From Chlorella sorokiniana (lineage: Eukaryota > Chlorophyta > Trebouxiophyceae > Chlorellales > Chlorellaceae): DNA of 64,000 nt. Positions within the stretch are counted from its first letter, which is position 1. Each line of letters begins with the position of its first letter. The DNA is taken from NCBI GenBank assembly GCA_025917655.1, contig CP084611.1, forward strand, positions 4,092,001 to 4,156,000, given 5' to 3'. The position numbers and the translations under genes are program-made. Under the pieces are notes generated by a model. The model was not told where the DNA came from. It saw nothing but the letters and a program-made list of their open reading frames with translations, and did not search any database. Shown here one piece after another: positions 1-9,596 of the stretch.

Positions 1-441
1 CGAGGTCGGATTGAAATGCTTTGCCTGCATGGCATACCGTTGAAGTGCCATTAGAACGGGTGTGAAGCAATGGCGACTGCACAACACACTTGCTCACATT
101 GATAGCACCGTAACACAAGGAAGGTTTGCGGCATTGCTGGGGCACTGCAGTAGGCCCGCTGTCGCGCAGCCCTCGGCGCGTTATCAGTCCCTTATAAATG
201 GGGCGTGCTCCAGGTGAAAGCCTGGATGTCTTCACCCAAACAGCGTGCGCAGAGAGCTGCGCCTTTCTGTCATAAGCTGTGGGTTGCGCACAACGCGGCT
301 GTTCTGTAATTTGGATGGTGGACGTAGAGTGCAGGGATGCAGTCCAATACGAACACCAGTTGAGTCGAACCTTGGCTCTCAGTACCACCTGTACCGCCAT
401 CCCCCGCCAGCCCACATTCGCCCCCTCCCTCAGCCCAAGTA
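1..441. other. Upstream intergenic / promoter region
   Basis: No convincing coding region was seen. The stretch holds a TATA-like box at 193-199 and leads into the glycosyltransferase gene at 442. A further upstream gene may end outside the window. Confidence 0.5.
193..199 (+). promoter_or_regulatory. TATA-like box
   Basis: TATAAAT lies about 245 bases before the glycosyltransferase ATG. This spacing allows a long 5' leader. Assignment rests only on the motif and its position. Confidence 0.35.
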
Positions 442-2369
442 ATGGTGCGTGCTGCCCGCATCACGAGGAATGTGAAGGACGAGGCTGAGGCCTCGCCCTC
501 CGTGCGGCGTCTCAGCCTGCACGTTCTGTTCTTGGTTGGAGTTGTGTGCTTTGTGTTATCATCTATTACATTAATCTACTCCTTGGCAGGCAAGCAGCCG
601 AGGTTTTCCAGGGCGGGCCGCGGGGTGCCGCAGCATAAAACGCCAGCGCTCGGCCCGCCCCCTCCGCTCCCGCCTCCTCGTACCTCTCTTCGGACAGTCT
701 GGTGGCATGCTCCATTCTTCAGTTCCTCCGGGATGGGGTGGGAGGCCATACAGCTTGTGCTTGGACTGCAGCGGCACACAGAGTACGGCGGCCGAGTGTG
801 GGCTTCGTCACACGGCGACCTGGACCGCGTCGAGGTGTTTGAGGGGCTGCCCGACACAACCAAGGAGCAGCTTGTGAGGATGGTGCAAGCAGCTGATGCT
901 GCTACCCTGCGGGATGCGCGCTTCGCCATCATCGTGTGCCACAGCGAGCCAGGGGCTTGGGCCCTGCCACAGCCGCTGTACCAGACCAGCCTGTGCCCAC
1001 CGGTACCCATCCGAGACACGGCCTACACGGTGGCTCGTGCCATGTTTGAAACAGACAGGCTCACCAGCCTGCACGTGCAGCGGTGGGTCTCCCGCGGCGC
1101 TCCTGGCTCTCGTGCATGCTGCCTGGATCAGCATCTTCACTTGAGGCCGCACGTGACGCACGCCGCTGCACCCCCATCACAGGATCAACCAGATGTCGGA
1201 GGTCTGGGTGCCCACCGACTTCCATCGCGACGTGTTTGCCGCCTCGGGGGTAGACCCAGCCAAGCTTGTGGTGGTTCCTGAGCCCGTGGACACAGATTTG
1301 TTCGACCCGCTGCGGCACCAGCCGCTGCCGCTGCCGCTGGACCAGCGCGTGTTTGGGCCCGATTGGCCGCATGGCGGCATGGCTGAGGACGACGAGGACG
1401 GCGGGCCGTATGGCGTCGCTGGCGATGGCACACAGGACCCCTTTGTATGGCTGTCCATTTTCAAGTGGGAGACGCGCAAGGTGGGGGCGCGGCACTGCCT
1501 GCACACTTCCCTGCCCAGCTCCTTCCAGCATGCCCCATGTGTGCACCATGCAGGGCTGGGACCTCCTGCTGCGAGCCTTCCTGACCGCCTTCACGGCGGA
1601 AGACAACGTGCTGCTGGTGCTCCACACGTCGCCCTGGCACAGCGAGACCAACTTTGCAGAGCAGATGCAGGCAAGCTTGAGGCGTGCTGCAAGGGAGCTC
1701 TTCCAGGCCAGCCTCCCCCTGACGCTCGCTGCCTCGATGCCTGATCCAGGCCTGGGCGCGGGCAGAGCTGGGCGACCTGGCGGCCGACCCGCTGCGCCTC
1801 CCCTCCGTGTACGTTTCCAGCCAGCACCTGGCGCAGTCGGTGTTCCCCAGGCTGTACAAGTCGGCCGATGCTTTTGTGCTGCCGACTCGCGGCGAGGGTG
1901 GGGGCTGCCCATCGCGGAGGCCATGGCCATGTCGCTGCCCGTGCTGGCGACCAACTGGTCTGGGCCCACCGCCTACCTGGACAGCAGCGTGGGGTACCCT
2001 CTGGGGGTTGAGGGCCTGGTGGAGGTGGAGGAGGGCGCTTTCAAAGGCAAGCCCTCGTTGCTGGGGCGTCAGCAGTGTGGCAGGCCCTTGGGGGCTTTGC
2101 CAGGGAGTGGGAGCCCGTCTCGGTGCGTGGTACAGCCGTGCAGGCCGCCAAATCAGCCTTGTTGTGACGCAGGGCACCGCTGGGCGCAGCCCTCCGTGGA
2201 CCACTTGGTGCAGCTGATGCGGCACATGGTGGCCACCCGCCTGGAGGGCATGGCCAGGGGCAGGGCGGCGCGGCATCGCATGCAGAAGCTCTACTCGCCC
2301 GCCGCGGTGGCCGCTGCTGTAGCCCGAGAGCTGCGGCGCATAGAGGACAAACTGGGCAAAGCGGAGTGA
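442..2369 (+). CDS. GT4-like glycosyltransferase, type II membrane protein
   Basis: Probable Golgi/ER glycosyltransferase of family GT4. The ATG at 442 opens a short basic N-terminus, then one hydrophobic anchor (residues about 26-46, HVLFLVGVVCFVLSSITLIY) and a proline-rich stem. Later exons carry MSEVWVPTDFHRDVF, VVVPEPVDTDLFDP, WLSIFKWETRKGWDLL, and the donor-binding signature GWGLPIAEAMAMSLPVLAT, which is typical of GT4 enzymes that use nucleotide sugars. The C-terminus is a helical tail ending at 2369. At least three introns are visible (for example from about 1081 and 1479). Around 1896-1904 the frame changes inside the conserved GEGWGLPIAEA region as if one base were missing from a G run, so this is probably an assembly error rather than a dead gene. 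Acceptor and product are unknown. Confidence 0.75.
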
Positions 2370-2493
2370 CTGTTGGCCGCTTCACTGACCACGCCCGGTC
2401 AACGCCGATTCTGGCTAGGGGCGACGTTACAGCGCTTTTCAATGATCCGCCGCTGTGGTCAGCCATACGGCATGGGCCCCACAATGCTGCCAC

Positions 2494-3331
2494 TCAGCTC
2501 CTTGTGTTGCGTAGCGCCGCAATTTTCCCTTGCTGCATGGTGAAGTGCAGCGTGAACTTCATGCGCTGCAGCCCCTCTTGAACGCTAGCCCCACCACCAG
2601 CTCGCCGCCTCCCTGCGAGGTGGGCCCCTCTATCTGGAATGTTGGCAGCGCCGCCTGCTCGCCCGCCATCTTGGCCAGCTGCTCAACACCTTGATTGAGC
2701 CGCCGCACAATAGCTGGCTTGCCATGGAAGCTCTGCTTGTCTGCTGCAACCATGCGCGCGTCCTCAGTGAACAGCTCGCCGACATGCTGCTGTGATGCCC
2801 AGCTGCACGTGTGAAATGTCCGCCAGTGTGAGCATGCTTTGCCACACACTGCAGGCAGCCACCCGCAGCAATAGCTAGCAACCCCTGCATACCTGGTCTG
2901 ACTGTTCTTGATGGCAGCCATGTAGGCATCCACAAACGCCATCACTGTTTCACCGTCTGCTGCTGCCTGCCGCTGCTGCATAATTGCTGCTTCCTGCATG
3001 TCCGCATTGCATATCATGTCTAGATCGTATCGTTTTTCGGTACAATCGCAAGACATGTGAAACCCTGAACCATCCCCTTCCTGACCTCGTGCTGGGCTAG
3101 CACCAAGCGGCGGCGGGAGGCGTCGAGCAGGGAGCTCTGGGAGCGGCTGCGGTTGCGGCTTGCTAGGGCAATATCCTCTTCGTCGTCTGTTATAGGCTGC
3201 AAAACGCGCTCCGATCTGTTTCTGGCCATCTGCACCTGCAAGGGCGGCGCCTCGACTTCCGAGTGCGAGGCAGCATGTTTTTGGTCGGCAACAGGAGAGC
3301 TGCGCTGGGGGCGGCAAAGACCACAAAACAT
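2494..3331 (-). CDS. NTF2-like (SnoaL/DUF4440-type) fold protein
   Basis: Small protein with an NTF2-like domain. Exons read MARNRSERV..., then MQEAAIMQQRQAAADGET and VMAFVDAYMAAIKNSQ, then GELFTEDARMVAADKQSFHG and KPAIVRRLNQGVEQL, the usual opening of stand-alone NTF2-like proteins. The last strands (MKFTLHFTMQQGKIAALRN) lie in a frame one base off, switching at a run of four C on the + strand (2572-2575), again like a missing base. The start is uncertain: ATG at 3331 or 3229 (complement). No catalytic residues can be assigned, and such domains serve as enzymes, binding modules or oligomerisers. It lies tail to tail with the glycosyltransferase, with about 125 bases between the stops. Confidence 0.55.
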
Positions 3332-3539
3332 GTTTTGACGTCCAAAATTCGAAGTAAACACTTGCGTGAGAAGGCAGGTGGAGAGGCACCGCCGCCTTTC
3401 CAGGCCTCCACGAGGCACAGGCCTCTTAACCTCCAAACCTCCAAACGCAGTCCTTGTCCAACCACTGAGCCTGCTTACACTCACAACAACAACATGCAGA
3501 CTATGTCGCACATCTGTAAAAGTGTATAAACTGCTCTGA

Positions 3540-5822
3540 TCACCAGCTCCCGCCACCCCCGCCACCACCAAAGGAGGAGCCGCCGCCAAACGAACCTCCA
3601 AACCCGCCGCTGCCGCTTTGTTGGTAATGCTGCTGTGCTCCCGGATCGTTCAGCTGGAAGTCGCGGCTGCTCTCCCAGCTGAAAGAACCTGCAGAGCGCT
3701 TGAGCCAGAGTGGCAGTGAACACAAGCAACAACTGTTGACGGCACGGAGCACGTTTGCAGCCCTGAACAACGCCCACCTGTGGCCTGCGCCTCGCTGCTC
3801 CAGGTGTCCACCATGGCGGGCGTGATGAAGGTTGGGTAGCGATGCTGCAGCACTGCCAGCCTGAAGGCTAGGTCGGTGGCCAGCCAGTCGTCTGCCAGGC
3901 GCTGTCGGGCGGCAGCTGAGCCGCCGTGGTCGTCACCGCTGTCGGCGGCGCTGCTGTCGCTGATGGGGCGCCTGCACACGGGGCAGTTGGTGCCCTTGTC
4001 CAGCCACTGCTCAATGCAGGGCTCGCAGAAGGTGTGGCCGCAGCCGAGCGTGACGGGGACGCGCTCGCGCCGGCTGTCGCGGCCGTCCGGGCCGCTCGCC
4101 GGGCTGGTGGAGGGGCCCGCGCCCTCCGCCCATCCCGAGCCGCTGCCGGCAGCCGAGGCGCCTGGATCGCTGGCGCCGCGGCGGCGCTGCCGCAGCCGCT
4201 GCACAGCAGCCCGACCCGCAGCAGACATGCGGCTGAACTCCTCGTCAGAGTTGCCGCCTCCACCCAGCAGAGGGCCAGCCTCCTCGTCCAGCCCCGAGGC
4301 GCCGGCAGCGGCAGCGGAGGTGGAGGCGCCGGCGTCGCTCGGCTTGCTGCTGCCCTCATCACCGCGCTCTTTCTTCCAGGGAGGCTGGACATTGAAGTCC
4401 TCTGCCGGGAGCACAGGCAGCGCAGGGTGAGCCGCAGCTGGCTGGTGCAGGGGCAGGCGTGCGGAGGCTGAAGCGCAGCACAGGCAGGCAGGGACGCTGA
4501 GGAGGGGCAGAGGCTCGGCTGGTGCTGCGCAAGCAGCGCACCGAGGCAGATGGGGCACGACTGCGGGCAGCTCCACGCGTGGCTCCTCAGGTTCTCCTGC
4601 TCCTGCACAAGCCCCACAGGATGGCGCAGCGTCATGCGTGGCGGGGACTGAAGCAGGCTGCACACACGCACCAATGGCTGGCCGCCCCCTTGCGGCCACC
4701 AGCCCCAGGGCCAAGCTGCCAGCGCCAGCGCCGCACCCGCTTGAGCTTGGCCAGCATGCGCTTGCAGGCGCGGTAGTCCCGCCTGCGCCGCACGCCCTTG
4801 AGGATGCTGCGTCCAAACAGGGTGCCGAGCACGCCCAAAACCCCCACGGCAAACCAGTCGATGCCGCCCTCGCCGTCGCCACCTGCACCGCTCAGACATG
4901 CGGGCTTCACACGCAAGAACCAGAAACAGCGCCGCTCAGCTGTCCTATCACCCTCGGCTACAGCCTCACCCTTGGGGTGCCCGCCCGCCAGGCCGAGCCC
5001 GACGTCCACAATTGCGCGCTTCACGGCCCCATCGTAGTCGGAGTCGCGCAGCTGGGGCCGGATGTCTCTAATGACACTTGCCACGCGGGCGTCAGGCAAG
5101 GCCTTCTGCGCCCTGCCCCTGTGCTGATGTACACTTGCCGGTCGTCCACGGCGAGGAGGAACAGCACGCCGTTCTGGCACGCCGGGTCGCCGACACCCCA
5201 CGAATCGTGCAGGGTTTGGGCAAACGCGTGTGCCGCCTCCGCAGGTGCCTCTCCCTGCCCCAGGTCCATTTTGCGCAGCACGGCCACGGCCACCTGCGTC
5301 AGCCAGAGCACAAACCTTTCAAGCCAAGCGAACGAAGCAAAGAACAGAGCATTTGATGCGCGGCTTCCGCCTGCTCGCCTGGTAGCCCGCCTGCTGGCCG
5401 CCGCAGTCGATTAGCGCATAGGGGGCTCTCCAGCCCAGATTGCCTTGATCACACCCTCCACATAATCCTTTGCCTGCGTCGATATCAAACAGTGCCGGGT
5501 AACCTTGCGAGGAACAGGCGCTGCCGTCCGAGACGGGTAAAAATGGACTGGTCTCGACCAGGCCCTCCTATATTGGCTTCTGTGAAGAGCATGATTCTAG
5601 GCAAAAAGACATAACTCCGCGAGAACTAGAAGACTGGAACCAGCAAACGCGGCCTGCCTGATCGCTCAGCACCAGGTCTGGATCACAAATATTGCTCGGC
5701 ACGCCGTTTCTGCCGCATAAACTGAGGTCCCGCTTGGGGTTGGGAAAGCTGGCGGGTCGCCATGGACCTTCTGCCAGCGCCAACACGGGCAGCAAGGACA
5801 GGAACACACCAAGAAGGCGCAT
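3540..5822 (-). CDS. TPM-domain / RING-finger membrane protein
   Basis: Predicted E3-like protein with a lumenal TPM domain. The start at 5822 (complement) gives signal peptide MRLLGVFLSLLPVLALA, followed by SLCGRNGVPSNICDPDLVLS, the typical opening of TPM domains (as in TLP18.3/Psb32). Further TPM blocks are VAVAVLRKMDLG, HAFAQTLHDSWGVGD, CQNGVLFLLAVDDRQVYIST and RDSDYDGAVKRAIVDVG. A transmembrane helix follows (WFAVGVLGVLGTLFGRSIL), then CPICLEDF and, roughly 120 residues later, CGHTFCEPCIEQW and CPVC. The RING is therefore complete but its first loop is greatly stretched by Ser/Gly/Ala-rich sequence. The C-terminus is Gly/Ser-rich and ends at 3540. Two introns appear to be GC-AG (5474-5657 and 5294-5378). 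A G5 run at 5421-5425 seems one base short. The topology implies cytosolic RING and lumenal or extracellular TPM. Confidence 0.75.
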
Positions 5823-6000
5823 TGCAACGCAAAGAATAAACATCGACATTGGTAAAGGCAGCGTACATTCCGATCTGAGGGCCTGCTCAGCACAGCGCAG
5901 CGGCCGCGGCTGGTGTCCTGGGCGTAACCTTAATTCAGGGCCAAAAATCACGCTACCAGTTCGTGACCGTGACAATGATAGAATGGGCAGAATGTTAAAA

Positions 6001-8242
6001 TCATGCGACAGCCAGGACCGCGGCCTTGCCCGCCACCTCCTCCTGTCCTGCCCGCTCTGGGTGCCGCCCCTGAAGCAGCTCTGTGACGCGCCCAGGCAGC
6101 CGCTCGTACCAGTCGCGCAGGATGCGCAGGCTGCTGCGCGCCTCCCGCCTCTGCGTGCCGTCGTTCTCCCACTTGTACACGCCGAAGCGCATGCTGAAGC
6201 CGAAGCCCCACTCGAAGTTGTCCACCAGGGTCCAGTACATCACGCCGCGCAGGTCATACCCCATCTCCACCACCCGCTCAATCTGCGGCCAGGCAGGAAG
6301 GGGGTTGAGAAAATCTCCGCTCTTACTCGCCCACGTGGCTGTCAGTGCGTTGCGCCTGTTACAGCCCTGCGCTACCGCGCCCCGCACCACAGGGCAGCCC
6401 CACCTGCTCCATGTATGTCTGGATCATGACGGGCCGCCGCTCATCCCCGCATCCGCCACCCCAGTCTCGGTGATGTACATGGGCACCCCCAGGCGGCTCA
6501 TGAAGTCCACAGCCTCCACCAGTCCCTCAGCGTACCTGCAACGGGCGTAGGGAGATGCAGGCGCGGGAGAGCACAGCATGTCAGACGTTCATTAATGCAG
6601 CAAGAGGCCGGCTGCACCTCTTTGCTGCGGGCCGCACACAGTTTGTGCTGGTGGCCAGCCCAGGAGCAGGCGGCAGGCAAGCAAGGGGGAGGTACTCACA
6701 GCGCGTACGGCATGTCGGTCATAACCTCCCCGCGTTGCACGAGGGGCTGAGCTTCCAGTCCATGACGCCGCGAGAGTAGTAGTTGAGGCCGATGAAGTCG
6801 CAGCCAGGGCGGCCGCCGGGCTCCTTGTACTGCACGCGAGAGAACACCCTGCATCTTGCCAGCGCACACAGGCAGATTGGGAGTGAGGGCGTGTCCAGGC
6901 ACCACATGCACCTGCGTGTCACTGGGCGTGTCACAGGATAGGAGAGGCAGGCAGAGCGGCTGCTCACCAGGGCAGCGGGTTCCAGTCAAACTCGCCGGTC
7001 TGCAGGTACTGCATGAAGATGTCGTTGCCCCAGAGACGGTTGAGCAGTGTGCTGACCCACTTGCAGTAGAAAGGGGAGAACCCGGTGGTCTTGGGCACAA
7101 AGGTGAAGTAGTTCCAGACGATGCCCACCTGCGCGTCCTGCCCCCTGCACGCAAGCAACATTTGCACTCTTACAGTTAACAACTATATGCAGTCGAATCC
7201 CATGTGCAACAGCTCACCCGGCATGGCCTTGATGATGTCATAGACTTGTGCATGTGCTCGGAACATGTGGAGCATCTGCCGGGCAGCGCCTGCCACGTGG
7301 CCAATCCGGCCGGGCGGGAAGCTACCATAGACGTGCCCGGCAAAGCTTGTCACACCTGCACGTCTAAAGTTGCAGGTTGTGATGGTAGGTATGTGTGAGG
7401 ACACTGCTTTTGGCTGAGCAGCCTTGCCTGGCTCGTTGAAGGTCGCCCAGTACTTGGCACGGCGGCCAAACAGGCGGAAAGCGGTCTGAGCATAGTCAAG
7501 GAAGTATGCGATGTTCTCTGCGCCCAAGAATGAAGGGAGAAGACAGTAAGGGGCTGGACAAAGCACGCAACGATGCACGGCAACACTCACCCTCCTTCGT
7601 GAAGCCGCCCATCCTCTCAAACCAGGCTGGGTGCACAAAGTGGTGCAGCGTCACATGCGGCTCGAGGCCCTTGCTGCGACACAAGACAAGGTTAGCAATA
7701 AAACAAGGCGTTTGTTGGCTATGCCCCCTACTTGCTGCTTCTTGCTGTTGCAGCGCACCTCTCCATGCAGTCGAACATATCGTTGTAGCGCTGAACAGCC
7801 TCCATGTCTATCTGCCCTCGGGCTGGCTCAATGCGGTGCCATTCCAAGCTGAGTCGAAAGCAGTTGCTGCCCAGCGAGCGCGCCCGCTCCAGATCCTCCT
7901 CATACCGGTTCCAGAAGTCAGAGGAGGTGCCGCAGCGATCGCCATTGTGGATGGTGGGCTGCACCCAGTGCCAAGCAGAATCAGGCCAGAGCAGAAGTGC
8001 CCGACAAACACCAGCGATGCAGCGCATACCAGGAACAGCAAGCTGCGCTGGCGCTCAAATATCCCCCAGTTGCTGGCCTCCTTGTGCTGGTCGCCACTAT
8101 TCTGCCAGACGCTGATTGCAAAGCCAACTTGGAAGGGGTCCCCAGACGCGTCTCGCTGGCGCCCCCACTTCTGGTGCGGGTTGCTACCATGTGGAGAATT
8201 CAACCTGCTCTGAATACTGGATAAAAAAATTGCAACCTGCAT
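6001..8242 (-). CDS. Glycoside hydrolase family 1 (beta-glucosidase-like)
   Basis: Retaining beta-glycosidase of family GH1. The ATG at 8242 (complement) precedes FQVGFAISVWQNSGDQHKEA, matching the family opening that contains the Gln/His substrate-binding residues. Later exons read NWGIFERQ, FWNRYEEDLERARSLGSNCF, FRLSLEWHRIEP, LEPHVTLHHFVHPAWFE, WATFNEP (general acid/base Glu, codon 7432-7434), GCDFIGLNYYSRGVM, VPMYITETGVAD (nucleophile Glu, codon 6466-6468) and GVMYWTLVDNFEWGFGFSMR, the aglycone/glucose-binding strand. The usual ITENG reads ITETG here. No clear N-terminal signal peptide is visible, so a cytosolic location is possible. Substrate is unknown; cell-wall oligosaccharide or glycolipid turnover are reasonable guesses. 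Seven or more introns. Confidence 0.9.
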
Positions 8243-9482
8243 CCAGGACAGGAAGAGAAATGCTGGTTGTCGCTAACAAATACGGATAGGAAGCCAAAAA
8301 TGTGTTGCGCCGGGCGGCGGCAAAACTTACTGGACAACAGTTGTTTCAGAAGTACGATCGCTTGATCAAAGGTTGTCTGCGACTCTATGGCAAACCCTTG
8401 CCCGCTACTGCAAGCCTCTCAAACTGCAACCCAATGCAGGCGCTACAGCTTTTAACTCCACGGATAGAGGCGCTAAACCCAATGATGTTTCTGGCGCCGA
8501 TCAAAGCTCAAAGCGAGCGTGCGGCCCAACAGGGAATGGATGGGATGATGGGGAGCCTGCTGCCAGCGGGCGGCAGCGTGCTGAGGTTGCCCTGATGTGG
8601 TTGCCCCAGAACATTGGCATGCAGGACCCCATTGTTCTTGACAATGGTGTTGTAGCACAGAGGATGTTAAGCACATCACGAAATGTTAGTAGAATGGGTT
8701 TTCTTCCAATTGAGCACCCGAAGATCACTCCACGCCAGGGAGCAGATACCAAGAAAGAGCTGGGCGCGTGCGATGTTCAAAGCCCGTACTGGGTACTGAG
8801 TACGCAGAGCAACATGTCGGCAACAAACCAGGCAAACTCCAAGGTGAGCGGTAATGGTGGGGGAGGATGGTGCCTTCACTTCAATCCGTCAGTGGGTGCA
8901 TATCTGATGCATGGTGCATACGTACCCTAACTTGATGCAGCATCGCCGCATGTCCATCATGAAAATCATTGCAGCTATAGCTTGAAGAGCTTTACATGGG
9001 TCAAGCCCCCTAGCATGCAACAGGCTAACGACGCACCGGTCAGGCCCCTGTTTCCCAAGGCTGTGCGTCTCAGAGGCCTACCTGTGACCTTTCATTGTGA
9101 GGAACCGTGAAGCCATGATAATGCATGATAATGCAACATTCAGTGTCATAACAGGTTTGGGGCGTTGGTTGCTTTGCCCGGAACCATTGGCAGCTTGGCA
9201 AGCGCACACTGCAGGTAGACAAACGCTGCAAACAAGCGCATGAACCGATTAAAGTCGTGATGATGGCAAATCCTACGCAGGGACAAGTTGCGGTACGCAC
9301 GGTGCAGAACCCCAACAGACGGGTAGAACGCTCCTAGTCCTCGATTCGCATGATTTACATTACCAGAGTAGTAAAAGGAAGCATCAGCCATCACAAAGTG
9401 GCGCCACTCCTTGTGCCAAAGGCTTACAAAGAACCCTGTGAAACCTGCCTTTAGCCTAGAACGCTTGCGTATGTTGCAGTTT
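8243..9482. other. Intergenic region without a recognised gene
   Basis: About 1.2 kb between GH1 and the VHL-like gene. Open frames exist at 8302-8595 (+), 8373-8930 (+) and 9146-9394 (-), but none shows a recognisable domain or homology pattern, and codon use does not single one out. The 8302-8595 frame (Met/Ala/Leu-rich, two MM pairs) is the likeliest small gene but cannot be supported further. Confidence 0.4.
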
Positions 9483-9489
9483 TATAAAA
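9483..9489 (+). promoter_or_regulatory. TATA box of the VHL/zincin gene
   Basis: TATAAAA about 108 bases before the ATG at 9597, at a sensible distance for a core promoter with a short leader. Confidence 0.5.
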
Positions 9490-9596
9490 GGCCCACAGTA
9501 TGAGGGTGTGATTCATGCTTCCCCTCACGCCACTGCCGCCTGCTCCGCTGCCCCTGTTTGCTGGTTCTGGATTCGTCCTGCATTCCATTCAAACTC

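Noticed and set aside
8373-8930. 185-residue open frame as a gene
   Set aside because: No domain, no clear promoter, and low-complexity changes in composition along its length; kept only as an unassigned region.
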